This document shows, piece by piece, positions 25,701-33,334 of a stretch of 64,000 nucleotides of DNA. The stretch comes from Amycolatopsis mediterranei. GTDB lineage: Bacteria > Actinomycetota > Actinomycetes > Mycobacteriales > Pseudonocardiaceae. Under the pieces are notes generated by a model. It searched no databases. It was not told the origin of the DNA and saw only the letters and a program-made list of their open reading frames with translations. Both the position numbers and the translations under genes were made by a program. How positions within the stretch are numbered: the stretch's first letter is position 1; each line of letters opens with the position of its first letter. Location: positions 5,334,057 to 5,398,056 of the forward strand of contig NZ_CP100416.1 of assembly GCF_026017845.1 (NCBI RefSeq), given 5' to 3'.

Positions 25701-26578
25701 CAGGCCCCGCAGGCGACGGCGCCGCCGAAGCCGCCGCGATCGGGCTGGACCGCGACTCGGTGGTCCTGCTCGTCGGGGGCGCCAAGGGCATCACCGCCCG
25801 GTTCGCCGCGACCCTCGCCGGCGCCGCCCGCTGCCGGATCGAACTGCTCGGGCGGACGCCGGTCCCGGCGGCGGAAGACGAACACCCCCAAGCCATGACC
25901 ACCGAGGACCTCCGCGCCGCGCTCATCAGCGCCGGGCTGAAGCGCCCCGCCGAAATCGAACGGACGGTCCGCCGGATCCGGAGCGAACGCGAAGTCCGGC
26001 AGACCCTGGCCCGCCTCGAAGCCCTCGGCAGCCCGGTGCGCTACCAGTCGGTCGACATGCTCGACGCCGAAGCCGTGCACCGCGCGGTCAAGGAGATCCA
26101 CGCCGAGCACGGCCGCCTCGACGGCATCGTCTACGCGGCCGGCGTGATCGAGGACAAGCTCGTCGCCGAGAAGACGCCGGAGTCGTTCGAGCGCGTGTAC
26201 GGCACCAAGGTCGACGGGGCCCGCACCCTCCTGGAGGCGACCGCCGACCTGCCCGACGAGCCGGCGTTCGTGGTCCTGTTCGGCAGCATCGCCGCCACCC
26301 TCGGCAACCGCGGCCAGACCGACTACGCCGCCGCCAACGACGCCCTCGAGGCGCTGGGCCGGCGGTGGCCCGCCGGGCGCGCGGTGACCGTCCACTGGGG
26401 ACCGTGGGCGCCGACCGGCGAGCACGACGGCATGGTGACGCCCGAGCTGATGCGCGACTACGCCCGCCGCGGCATCGCGCTGATCGACCCGGAGGAGGGC
26501 AGCCTCGGCCTGCTGCGCGAGCTGGCGTGGGGCCGCGCCGACACCGGCGCCGTCGTCCACACCGCGTCCGGGTGGTGA
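19748..26578 (+). CDS. PUFA-synthase-type iterative PKS: NMO-NMO-KS-AT-ACP-ACP-KR
   Basis: 2276-residue multienzyme. Two nitronate-monooxygenase-like flavin barrels come first: residues about 1-230 with GHECGG (His 125), and about 270-600 with LPVVQGPMT, GSECGGHVGP (His 411) and LLFAGGIHDERSAAM. These resemble the PfaD enoyl reductase of PUFA synthases. The KS (634-1075) has Cys 822 in DAACASS, His 957 in EAHGTGT and His 997 in GHTKCAAG. The AT (about 1165-1500) has Ser 1264 in GHSYGE and His 1371. ACP1 (Ser 1651) and ACP2 (Ser 1735) share DLSVDSIKRAEIAGEL, the PUFA-ACP type motif. The KR (about 1850-2276) has VGGAKGI and Ser 2180, Tyr 2193, Asn 2197. All catalytic residues are present. A palindromic repeat lies in frame between ACP2 and KR. 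Confidence 0.9.
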   Translation: MRLSKDDSVPAELVVAVSPLRWPSARGVAAAARGGGLGVLDLTARVAAAADELALLGEWGVPAFGVRLARPADLPDAVTTVLLTEDAACTPRDFPGRRVLAEVTSRAAAVRAVAAGADGLIARGHECGGRIGELSTFVLLQALLDDDGLGVPVWAAGGIGPHTAAAAVAGGAAGVVVDTQLALLPEAELPSALTTAVTGLDGSETTVADGVRVLARRGTEPLEAGQDVFLATRFRDRWGTVTAAVRGLAEAVGAALRVPDAVLGPGSAGSRAFGTALPVVQGPMTRVSDQPAFAAEVAAGGALPFIALALSGPEQTREVLERTRAAVGDAPWGVGVLGFAADDVKAAQLAVIRELRPTHAIIAGGRPAQAVALEDAGIATFLHVPSPGLLKQFLEAGARKFVFEGSECGGHVGPRTSFPLWEAQLGVLADFLAATPAAAADLQLLFAGGIHDERSAAMVAALAAPVAARGAAIGVLMGTAYLFTREAVDAGAVLPLFQRRLLEADRTDLLETAPGHATRCVRSPFTEEYAAIKADLAERGVPSRDAWEHLETLNVGRLRLASKGIERVGAELRDVAEDRQLAEGMFMAGEVAVLRSAVTTIADLHHSVGEGANAFLRARAAVFGVTEAEPPAPEPLEIAIVGMACMFPQAPDLAAFWANVLAGADAVTEVPPQRWDTALYYDPDGQGERTPSRWGGFLPEIGFDPLKYGIPPSSLASIEPVQLLALEAAHRALADAGYADRAFDRTRTSVVFGAEAGSDLSNAMTLRSVLPSYLGALPSELDERLPKITEDSFPGVLANVIAGRIANRLDLGGANYTVDAACASSLTAVDVACKELTAGTSDLVLCGGADLHNGINDYLLFASAHALSPTGRSATFDSAADGIALGEGVACIALKRLADAERDGDRVYAVIKGVGAASDGRALGLTAPRPEGQHTALTRAYRNAGVSPARVGLVEAHGTGTVVGDRTELGTLTKVFTEAGAAPGGCTIGSVKSQIGHTKCAAGLAGLIKAALAVHTGVKPPTLHLTSPNPAWDPSTSPFVFQSAAQPWTAPPAERLAGVSAFGFGGTNFHVVLGAHDSVPPAQAADEWPAELFTFTTESAARELLAMASEVSSPWRLRDLALAAAQRAQGRPARLAVVASTVDELTGLLREALAGHDARGVFRADDAVAGEVAVLFPGQGSQQPGMFAELFVTFPELQRYLRLDPATAEVVFGPAVFGETARRDAVERVTDTRVAQPALGLAGLAAFRLLSRAGVRPAMLGGHSYGELTALAAAGALTPEALLHASHARAGAIVDAVPADDPGAMAAVSAGAAETGKVLADAGLDAVVLANHNSPKQTVISGPTADVEAAVGHLRAAGLGAKRIQVACAFHSSLVAPAGEAFGRALDAIGVVRPAVPVYGNRTAGPYPADPDAIRGELAAQLGAPVRFVEQVEAMYAAGARVFVEAGPGAVLAKQVAAILGDRPHRTVGFEQPGRRGLPGFLGALAQLAVAGVTIETGWLFRGRDAVDAFAAPRPKRPGWTVDGHLLRTADGTIPAGALRPAERVSFGVTAAAPQAATSEAMVADFLRTSREMIAAQRDVLLGFLGTEAPLPVSAPIPVPVIEPPVVVPVAAPRTASVLETVVEVIGARTGYPVEMIEPDLDLEADLSVDSIKRAEIAGELASRLGLAGGDVEEFAKARTAAAIAELIGDERPAAEPEAASVLATVVAVIGERTGYPVEMIEPDLDLEADLSVDSIKRAEIAGELATRLNLDTGGDVEELAKARTAAAIAELIDGERPNVALVALDAPKATLGALSAPKATLGRLEPAEPAPLIVAPKRLVMAEIDLPAAEAPDVTGRKFLLLGRGPLAEAVRAHLTGLGASAEIADEVRPGFDGILRLPGDGPVLPAAFPQYQAALARKPAWLLTAGPGEGLRGFHRSLAREYPDTLTRVVELFPAETPEVQAAALVEELSTTDREPVVVREGPHRRGFRMAEQDLGPLGSSGAGPAGDGAAEAAAIGLDRDSVVLLVGGAKGITARFAATLAGAARCRIELLGRTPVPAAEDEHPQAMTTEDLRAALISAGLKRPAEIERTVRRIRSEREVRQTLARLEALGSPVRYQSVDMLDAEAVHRAVKEIHAEHGRLDGIVYAAGVIEDKLVAEKTPESFERVYGTKVDGARTLLEATADLPDEPAFVVLFGSIAATLGNRGQTDYAAANDALEALGRRWPAGRAVTVHWGPWAPTGEHDGMVTPELMRDYARRGIALIDPEEGSLGLLRELAWGRADTGAVVHTASGW
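24638..24945 (+). repeat. Near-identical tandem ACP coding units
   Basis: A 56-bp stretch at 24638-24693 recurs without change at 24890-24945, offset 252 bp (84 codons). It covers GYPVEMIEPDLDLEADLS in both ACPs, and similarity continues on either side. This fits recent duplication or gene conversion of the carrier domain. Confidence 0.85.
25075..25159. repeat. Dispersed palindromic repeat, in frame inside the first synthase gene
   Basis: The ends match the intergenic element at 36325-36379: AGCGCCCCAATGTGGCCTT on the left and AAGGCCACATTGGGGCGC on the right. Here the right half-unit is doubled with a period of about 30 bp. It is translated as part of the ACP2-KR linker (about residues 1776-1804) and gives APKATLG twice. 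Confidence 0.85.
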
Positions 26579-29500
26579 CCGACATGCGTGTTGCCGGCCG
26601 TGTTGCCATCGTCGGGATGTCGGTGCTGCTGCCCGGCGCCCCCGACCTGGCGAGCTACTGGCGCAACCTGGCCGGCGGCGTCGACGCGATCACCGAGGTG
26701 CCGCCCGGGAAGTGGGACCTCGCGCACTACGCGCCGGACGAGCAGCGCCGGGCGGACCGGCTCTACTGCCGGCGCGGCGGGTTCGTCGACGAACTGGCCG
26801 AAGTGGACGTCACCGGCTTCGGGATCATGCCGAACTCCGTGCCCGCCACCGAGCCCGACCAGCTGATCGCCCTGCGCGTCGCGGCGCAGGCCGTGGCGGA
26901 CGCGGGCGGCCCGGACCGCCTGCCCGCCGACCGCGCGAAGGTCGGTGTCGTCCTCGGCCGCGGCGGCTATCTGACCCCCGGGCTGGTCCGTCTCGACCAG
27001 CGCGTCCGCACCGCGAGCCAGCTCGTCCGCACCCTCGGCGAGCTGCTGCCGGACCTGGACGCGGACCGGCTCGACGCCGTCCGGCAGGCCTTCACCGACC
27101 AGCTCGGCCCGGAGGCGCCCGAGTCGGCGATCGGGCTGGTGCCGAACCTGGCCGCGTCGCGGCTGGCCAACCGCCTCGACCTGCGCGGCCCGGCGTACAC
27201 GGTGGACGCCGCGTGCGCGTCCTCGCTGATCGCCGTCGACCACGCCGTGCGGGAGCTCGCCACCGGCCGGTGCGACGTCGTGCTCGCCGGCGGCGTGCAC
27301 CACTGCCACGACATCACCTTCTGGAGCGTGTTCACCCAGCTCGGCGCGCTGTCGCCCTCCGAGCGGATCCGGCCGTTCCACCGCGACGCCGACGGCGTGC
27401 TGATCGGCGAAGGCACCGGCGTCGTCGTCCTCAAGCGCCTCGCCGACGCCCAGCGCGACGGCGACCGCGTCTACGCCGTGATCACCGGCACCGGCGTCGC
27501 CTCCGACGGGCGGACCGCGAGCCTGGCCAGCCCCGACTCCGGCGGTCAGGTCCGGGCCGTCCGGCAGGCGTGGGCCGCAGCCGGCCTCGACCCGGCCGCC
27601 CCCGACTCGATCGGCTTGCTGGAGGCCCACGGCACCGCCACCCCGGCGGGTGACGCGGCGGAACTCGCCACGCTCGCGGAGGTGTTCGGAAGCGCGGGCT
27701 CGGCCGTGCTGGGCTCGGTCAAGTCGATGATCGGCCACACGATGCCCGCGGCCGGAATCGCCGGGCTCGTCAAGGTCGCCTTGGCGATCCACCACGGCGT
27801 CCTGCTGCCCACCCTGCACTGCGACGACCCGCACCCGGCGCTGGCCCGCACCCGGTTCTCCACTTTGGACGCCGCCGAGCCGTGGGACGCGCCGGTGCGC
27901 CGGGCCGGAGTCAACGCGTTCGGCTTCGGCGGGATCAACGCCCACGTCGTCCTGGAACAGGCGCCGGGCCGCGCGAAGCCGGTCGTGGTGCGCGAACCCG
28001 AACGCGTGCTGCGGCTCGCCGCACCCACCCTCGACGCGCTGCGCGAGGCGTTCGACCGGCCGGGTCTGCCGGAGACCGGCGACGGGCCGGTCCGGCTCGG
28101 CATCGTGGACCCGACGGAGAAGCGGCTCGCCCTGGCCAGGAAGGTCCTGACGCGGGGCCGGCCCTGGCGCGGCCGCAACGACGTGTGGTTCGCCGACCGC
28201 CCCCTGCTCGGCCCGGGCGGCGGCAAGATCGCGTTCCTCTTCCCGGGCTTGGAATCGGAACTCACGCTCAATTGCGGCGACGTCGCCCGCCACTTCGGCC
28301 TGCACTGGAAGCACGCCGACGTCGAGGTCGGCGACGTCGGACGGCAGGGTGCCGCGGTGTTCGAGCTGGGCCGGCTGCTGCACGCGGCGCTCGGCAGGCT
28401 CGGCGTCACGCCGGACGCCGTCGCCGGGCACAGCCTGGGCGAGTGGACGGCGATGGCGGTGGCGGGCGTGCACGCCGAAGACGAGGTCGACGCTTTCCTC
28501 GCCGGGTTCGACCCGGACGCGCTCGTCGTCCCCGGGCTCGCCTTCGCCGCGATCGGCGCGCCCGCGCCACGCGTGCTGGAGGAGCTGGCCGGGCGCGCGG
28601 ACGTCGTCCTCTCCCACGACAACTCCCCGAACCAGGCGATGATCTGCGGCCCGGAAGCGGAGGTCGGCGCGCTCGTGCAGCGGTTCCGGGACGCGGGGGT
28701 CGTGGCGCAGGTGCTGCCGTTCCGGTCCGGCTTCCACACCCCGATGCTGCGGCCCTACCTGGACCCGATCCGCGACGCGGCCGAGCGCTTCACGCTGCAC
28801 CCGCCGGCCCTGCCGCTCTGGTCGGCGACCACGGTGTCGGAATACCCGGCGGCCGAGGCCGAGGTCCGCGAGCTGTTCGTGCGCCACCTGCTGCAGCCGG
28901 TCCGGTTCCGCCCGCTCGTGAAAGCGCTGCACGCCGCCGGGTTCCGCGCGTTCGTCCAGGTCGGGGCCGGGCAGCTCGGCTCCCTGGTCGGGGACACGCT
29001 GCACGGCGAGGAGCACCTCGTCGTGGCGGCGCACTCGGCGCAGCGCCCCGGCCTCGCGCAGCTGCGCCGGGTCGCGACCGCGCTGTGGGCCGACGGCTTC
29101 GACGGCCCGCTTTCGGGGGTTCCGGGTGGCGGAGCCCCCGGCCCGGGGCGGAGCCCCGGTTGTCACACCGCCTTCGCCCGCCTGCTGGGCGAGCGCCCGG
29201 CCGTCCCCAAGGCGGTCAAGCTCGACCTCGGCGGCCGGCTGATCTCCCTCGACGAACAGGTCCGGGCCCGGATCGCGCTGCCCGCCGTCCGCCGGGCCGG
29301 AGTGGACGACCTGGCCGCGAAGGGCCCGCTCGCCGCGGAGTTCGCCGCCCTGCTGGCCGACACCGCCGAGCTGGCGTCGACGGTGCTCGCCGGACCGGCC
29401 CGCCGCCTTCCGGCGCCGCAAAGCCTGGACACCACGCTCACGGTGTCGCTGGAGGCGATGCCGTACCTGCTCGACCACTGCTTCTTCAAACAGCCGCCGC

Positions 29501-30936
29501 AGGCCGATCCGGGCGACCGCTGGCCGGTGGTCCCGGCCACCACGGTGATCGACCACCTGATGCGGTTCGCCGAGCAGGCCGCGCCCGGCCGCCGCGCGGT
29601 CGCCGTGCACGACGTCCGGCTCAGCCAGTGGATCACCGCGGTCCCGGCGGTCACCGTGCCGGTGCGCGTCCGGCCACAAGGCCCCGATCGCGTGCACGCG
29701 GCCATCGCCGGCTACTCGCAGGCCGTCGTGGAACTCGCGCCGGAACACCCGGCCGGCGCGCCGGCACCGTGGCGGTTCCCGGCGTCGGCCGAACAGGTCC
29801 CCGAGACCACGGCGGCGCAGCTCTACGACGAGCGCTGGATGTTCCACGGTCCGCGGTTCCAGGGCGTCACGGAGCTGACCGCCGTCGGCGAACGGCACGT
29901 CCGGGCCGTGCTGACGACGCCGGCCGCGCCCGGCGCGCTGCTCGACAACGTCGGCCAGGTGCTCGGCTACTGGATCATGTCCCGGCTGCCCGAGCGAACC
30001 ACCGTCTTTCCGGTCGCCATGCGGGAAATCCGCTTCCACGGCCCGCACCCGGCCCCGGGCGAGCGCCTGGAGTGCCTGGTCCGGATCACCGGGCTGACGG
30101 AGGAGTTCCTCGAAGCGGACATGCAGCTCGTCCACCGCGGCGAGGTCTGGGCCGAGTTCACCGGCTGGCGCGACCGGCGGTTCGACAGCACCCCGCACAT
30201 CCGCCAGGCCGACCGCACGCCCGAGCGCTCGACGCTGTCGCACGAGCAGCCGGGCGGCTGGGCGCTGGTGCACGAGCAGTGGCCGGACCTGGCCACCCGC
30301 GAGCTGATCATGCGCAACTACCTCGCCGGTCCCGAGCGCGACGCCTACGAACGCCGTCCCCCGCGCGGGCGGCGCCAGTGGCTGCTCGGCCGGATCGCGG
30401 CCAAGGACGCGGTCCGCCAGTTCCTCTGGGCCCGCGGCGAACCCGAGATGTTCCCCGCCGAACTCCGCATCGGCAACGACGAGGCTGGCCGGCCGTTCGC
30501 GACCGGCGCCTACGGCCGGGAGCTGCCGCCGGTGACGGTTTCCGTGGCGCACCGCGCCGAAGCCGGGGTGGCGATCGCCCGCCACGGGCACTGCGGCATC
30601 GACGTCGAAGAGGTCGTACCGCGCGCGGAGTCCACTGTGGAGGCCGCGCTCGGGCCGAGCGAGCTGGCGCTGTTCGCGAGCCTGCCCGGCGACCCGGAGC
30701 AGTGGTTCGCCCGGTTCTGGACGGCCAAGGAGGCCGTGGCGAAGCTGCGCGGCACCGGCCTGCGCGGCGAACCCCGGGATTTCGAGGTCGTCGCGGCGGC
30801 CCCGGAAGAGCTGACCGTCCGCGTCGCGGGCGGCGAGTACCGCGTGTGCTGCGCCGACATCGAGAACCCCCCTGGTGCGCCGCCGCGCCGCTACGTCGTC
30901 GCCTGGACCGAAGAGACGAAGGAGAGTGCCGGATGA
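26575..30936 (+). CDS. PUFA/enediyne-type synthase subunit: KS-AT-DH-PPTase
   Basis: 1453-residue multienzyme. The KS (about 5-455) has Cys 214 in DAACASS, His 352 in EAHGTAT and His 388 in GHTMPAAG. The AT-like domain (about 545-845) has Ser 620 in GHSLGEW and His 721 in SGFHTPM. The double hot-dog DH (about 955-1215) has His 968 in LLDHCFF and Asp 1124 in LLDNVGQ. The C-terminal Sfp-type phosphopantetheinyl transferase has Asp 1343 and Glu 1345 in GIDVEE and Lys 1385/Glu 1386 in FWTAKEAVAK, so the system may activate its own carriers. DH followed by PPTase is the enediyne PKSE order. The GTG at 26575 overlaps the previous stop (GTGA); an ATG at 26584 is possible. Confidence 0.88.
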   Translation: MTDMRVAGRVAIVGMSVLLPGAPDLASYWRNLAGGVDAITEVPPGKWDLAHYAPDEQRRADRLYCRRGGFVDELAEVDVTGFGIMPNSVPATEPDQLIALRVAAQAVADAGGPDRLPADRAKVGVVLGRGGYLTPGLVRLDQRVRTASQLVRTLGELLPDLDADRLDAVRQAFTDQLGPEAPESAIGLVPNLAASRLANRLDLRGPAYTVDAACASSLIAVDHAVRELATGRCDVVLAGGVHHCHDITFWSVFTQLGALSPSERIRPFHRDADGVLIGEGTGVVVLKRLADAQRDGDRVYAVITGTGVASDGRTASLASPDSGGQVRAVRQAWAAAGLDPAAPDSIGLLEAHGTATPAGDAAELATLAEVFGSAGSAVLGSVKSMIGHTMPAAGIAGLVKVALAIHHGVLLPTLHCDDPHPALARTRFSTLDAAEPWDAPVRRAGVNAFGFGGINAHVVLEQAPGRAKPVVVREPERVLRLAAPTLDALREAFDRPGLPETGDGPVRLGIVDPTEKRLALARKVLTRGRPWRGRNDVWFADRPLLGPGGGKIAFLFPGLESELTLNCGDVARHFGLHWKHADVEVGDVGRQGAAVFELGRLLHAALGRLGVTPDAVAGHSLGEWTAMAVAGVHAEDEVDAFLAGFDPDALVVPGLAFAAIGAPAPRVLEELAGRADVVLSHDNSPNQAMICGPEAEVGALVQRFRDAGVVAQVLPFRSGFHTPMLRPYLDPIRDAAERFTLHPPALPLWSATTVSEYPAAEAEVRELFVRHLLQPVRFRPLVKALHAAGFRAFVQVGAGQLGSLVGDTLHGEEHLVVAAHSAQRPGLAQLRRVATALWADGFDGPLSGVPGGGAPGPGRSPGCHTAFARLLGERPAVPKAVKLDLGGRLISLDEQVRARIALPAVRRAGVDDLAAKGPLAAEFAALLADTAELASTVLAGPARRLPAPQSLDTTLTVSLEAMPYLLDHCFFKQPPQADPGDRWPVVPATTVIDHLMRFAEQAAPGRRAVAVHDVRLSQWITAVPAVTVPVRVRPQGPDRVHAAIAGYSQAVVELAPEHPAGAPAPWRFPASAEQVPETTAAQLYDERWMFHGPRFQGVTELTAVGERHVRAVLTTPAAPGALLDNVGQVLGYWIMSRLPERTTVFPVAMREIRFHGPHPAPGERLECLVRITGLTEEFLEADMQLVHRGEVWAEFTGWRDRRFDSTPHIRQADRTPERSTLSHEQPGGWALVHEQWPDLATRELIMRNYLAGPERDAYERRPPRGRRQWLLGRIAAKDAVRQFLWARGEPEMFPAELRIGNDEAGRPFATGAYGRELPPVTVSVAHRAEAGVAIARHGHCGIDVEEVVPRAESTVEAALGPSELALFASLPGDPEQWFARFWTAKEAVAKLRGTGLRGEPRDFEVVAAAPEELTVRVAGGEYRVCCADIENPPGAPPRRYVVAWTEETKESAG
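29115..29159. repeat. GC-rich palindromic repeat, in frame inside the second synthase gene
   Basis: CCGGGGC (29143-29149) and GCCCCGG (29153-29159) form a 7-3-7 palindrome preceded by GGGGGTTCCGGGTGGCGGAG. This is the style of the G-run/C-run hairpins usually found between actinomycete genes. It encodes the low-complexity SGVPGGGAPGPGRSPG at the AT-DH boundary (about residues 847-862). Confidence 0.75.
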
Positions 30937-31238
30937 GCATCGAGACCACGACCGCGAACGAGGTGACCGTGCTCGCCCAGCTCGGCGGGATGCTGCGGGA
31001 ACTGCTCGAGGAGTACGGCCTCGACGACACCGAGATCACCATGGACACGACGTTCCACGACGACCTCGAACTGGAGAGCGTCGACCTGGTGGCGCTGTCC
31101 GGGCAGCTGCGCGAGCACTACGGCGACCGCGTCAACTTCGCGACCTTCATCGCCGAGCGCGACCTGGAGGAGATCATCGCGCTGACGGTCGGCGAGCTCG
31201 TGCGGTACATCGTCGCCTCCCTGCGGGCGACCGCGTGA
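30933..31238 (+). CDS. Discrete acyl carrier protein
   Basis: 101 residues, the usual ACP size. The phosphopantetheine serine lies in DDLELESVDLVAL near residue 50; the usual DSL/DSI is ESV here. Residues after it (YGDRVNFATFIAERDLEEI) form helices III-IV. It overlaps the previous gene by ATGA and the next by GTGA, so all three are translated together. It probably serves as an extra or release carrier, loaded by the PPTase domain of the upstream protein (inference). Confidence 0.85.
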   Translation: MSIETTTANEVTVLAQLGGMLRELLEEYGLDDTEITMDTTFHDDLELESVDLVALSGQLREHYGDRVNFATFIAERDLEEIIALTVGELVRYIVASLRATA

Positions 31239-32041
31239 GCCGCATCCGCGCGGGCGAGCTGGACGTGCACGTCCAGCGGCTCACCCCGGACGTGCCGCTG
31301 GACGGGGACGCACCGATCGTGGTCTGTGTCCACGGCCTGCTCACCGACAGCCTGGCCAGCTACTACTTCACGCTCGGCCCGGCCTTCGCCGCACGCGGGC
31401 TCGACGTGCTGATGTACGACCTGCGCGGGCACGGCCGCACGACGCGCCCGCCGTCCGGCTACCACCTGGAGCGGTTCGTCGACGACCTCGTCGCGGTCCT
31501 CGACGCGTGTGACGTCACCCGTCCGGTGCACGTCGTCGGCAACTCCTTCGGCGCTTCGGTGGCGTTCGGGCTGGCCGCCGCGCGGCCCGACCGGGTGGCC
31601 AGCGTGGTCGTGCTCGAGGGCGAGCCTCCGACCGAGGAGTGGACCCGGCACATGGCCGACGGGCTCGCCGACGCCAAGACCCGGCTGGCGATCGACGAGG
31701 TGATCGGCTGGATCGCCGACAACCACGGCGCGCACACCGCACGGCTGTCCAAAGCCGCGAACAAGATCCTGCAGACCACCACGATCGCCGAGGACATCCC
31801 GCGCAGCGCGACGATCGCGGCGGACCTGTCGGCGGTGCGCTGCCCGGTGTTCGCCATCTTCGGCGGCGACTCCGGGCTGTCGGCGCAGGTACCGCACTTC
31901 GAGACGCACCTGGAGCGCTGCCGCTGCGTCGTGCTGCCCGATCAGGGGCACTCGGTGCTGGTCGAGCGGACCGCGGAGGTCACCGAGCTGATCTTCGGGT
32001 GGGTCCGCGACACCGCACGTACACGCGTCCGGGTGCGGTAG
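31235..32041 (+). CDS. Alpha/beta hydrolase, candidate chain-releasing thioesterase
   Basis: 268 residues with the alpha/beta-hydrolase pattern: oxyanion region VCVHGLLTD near residue 30, YDLRGHGRT, nucleophile Ser in VGNSFGASV (about residue 105) and catalytic His in DQGHSVLVE near 250. The acid is probably the Asp of IFGGDSG. Position inside a translationally coupled synthase operon suggests it releases or trims the acyl chain; ester hydrolysis of another intermediate is equally possible. The GTG start overlaps the ACP stop. Confidence 0.8.
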   Translation: MSRIRAGELDVHVQRLTPDVPLDGDAPIVVCVHGLLTDSLASYYFTLGPAFAARGLDVLMYDLRGHGRTTRPPSGYHLERFVDDLVAVLDACDVTRPVHVVGNSFGASVAFGLAAARPDRVASVVVLEGEPPTEEWTRHMADGLADAKTRLAIDEVIGWIADNHGAHTARLSKAANKILQTTTIAEDIPRSATIAADLSAVRCPVFAIFGGDSGLSAQVPHFETHLERCRCVVLPDQGHSVLVERTAEVTELIFGWVRDTARTRVRVR

Positions 32042-33210
32042 TGGCCCGGTTCCTTTTCGTCGTTCCGCCCCTGGTGGGGCACGTCAACCCGGCCGCCGGC
32101 GTGGCGGCCGAGCTCACCGCGCGCGGCCACGAGGTCGCCTGGGCGGGCCACGACGAACTGCTGTGGCGGCTGGCCGGCCCCGAGGCACTCGTGTTCTCGT
32201 GCGCCGTGCCGGGGGACCTGCCCGAGCGCCCGGCCGGGCTGAAAGGCCCGGCGGCCCTGCGCTTCCTCTGGCAGGACTTCCTCGTTCCCCTGGCCGACGC
32301 GATGGCCCCCGGCGTGGCCGCGGCCCTCGACGCCTTCGAACCGCACGTCGTGGTCGCCGACCAGCAGGCACTGGCCGGTGGCCTGCTTGCCGAAGCCGCC
32401 GGCCTGCCGTGGGTCACCTCGGCGACGACGTCGGCCGAACTCGTCGACCCCCTGGCCGGGATGCCGAAGGTCGGGGAGTGGGTCGGCTCGCTGCTCGACG
32501 AGCTGCGCGTGCGGATCGCCGGCGGCCGGGGTGCGGCGGACCCGCGGTTCTCACCCCACGGCGTGCTGGCCTTCACCACCCGCGAACTGCTCGGCCCGGC
32601 GGCCCTGCCGCCCTCGGTCCGGCTCGTCGGGCCCGCCCTCGGCGCGCGGCCGTCCACGACGGACTTCCCGTGGGAGTGGCTCGACCCGCTCCGGCCGACG
32701 GTGCTGGTCTCCCTCGGCACGGCGAACACCGCCGCGGGCGCCGGCTTCCTGACGGCGACAGCGGCGGCCTTCGCCGGATCGCCCGCGCGGGCGGTGATCG
32801 CCGACCCGGGCGGCGTGCTCGGCGAGGTCCCGCCGAACGTCCTGGTGCGGCCGCAGGTCCCGCAGCTGCCGTTGCTGTCGCGGGTCGACGCGGTGCTGTG
32901 CCACGCGGGTCACAACACGGTCTGCGAAACGCTGTGGCACGGCCTGCCGCTGGTGGTCGCCCCGATCCGGGACGACCAGCCGATCGTCGCGGCCCAGGTG
33001 GTCGCGGCGGGCGCGGGGATCCGCCTGCGGTTCGGCCGCGCGGACGCACCCCGCATCGCGGCGGCGGTCGAGGAGGTCCTGACGGAACCGGCGTACCGGC
33101 GTGCGGCCGAGACGGTGGCGGCCTCGTTCCACGCGGCGGGCGGCAGCCCGGCGGCCGCGGGGCACCTGGAACAGCTGGCGTTGGAGGGCTTGGCGCACCT
33201 GCGGGCCTGA
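32041..33210 (+). CDS. GT1-family (UGT/MGT-like) glycosyltransferase
   Basis: 389-residue GT-B fold enzyme. N-terminus MARFLFVVPPLVGHVNPAAG binds the acceptor. The C-terminal nucleotide-sugar signature is HAGHNTVCETLWHGLPLVVA near residue 285, with DDQP after it. It resembles macrolide and carotenoid (CrtX) glycosyltransferases. No sugar-biosynthesis genes lie nearby, so a common UDP- or GDP-sugar is the likely donor. The GTG shares one base with the preceding TAG. It probably glycosylates the synthase product, making a glycolipid-like compound (inference). Confidence 0.87.
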   Translation: MARFLFVVPPLVGHVNPAAGVAAELTARGHEVAWAGHDELLWRLAGPEALVFSCAVPGDLPERPAGLKGPAALRFLWQDFLVPLADAMAPGVAAALDAFEPHVVVADQQALAGGLLAEAAGLPWVTSATTSAELVDPLAGMPKVGEWVGSLLDELRVRIAGGRGAADPRFSPHGVLAFTTRELLGPAALPPSVRLVGPALGARPSTTDFPWEWLDPLRPTVLVSLGTANTAAGAGFLTATAAAFAGSPARAVIADPGGVLGEVPPNVLVRPQVPQLPLLSRVDAVLCHAGHNTVCETLWHGLPLVVAPIRDDQPIVAAQVVAAGAGIRLRFGRADAPRIAAAVEEVLTEPAYRRAAETVAASFHAAGGSPAAAGHLEQLALEGLAHLRA

Positions 33211-33334
33211 CCGCCGGACCTACCGTGCAGGCGTCCGCGCAGAACGCCCGTGCAGTCGCGCTTTTCCTTTGCGCGCACGCGTTTCCGGTGGTCTGACCGC
33301 GCACCCGGGCCGGTCCCGGGTCACACTGGACGCC

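Noticed and set aside
19712..26560. 2282-residue open frame antisense to the first synthase gene
   Set aside because: Low-complexity Arg/Gly/Asp-rich product with no domain; a by-product of G/C third-position bias on the sense strand.
26458..30591. 1377-residue antisense frame over the second synthase gene
   Set aside because: Same shadow effect; the sense strand has complete KS, AT, DH and PPTase motifs.
19748..31238. True enediyne cluster
   Set aside because: No hallmark accessory genes such as the E10-type thioesterase or E3/E4/E5 proteins are present, and tandem ACPs plus a PfaD-like reductase point to PUFA-type chemistry.
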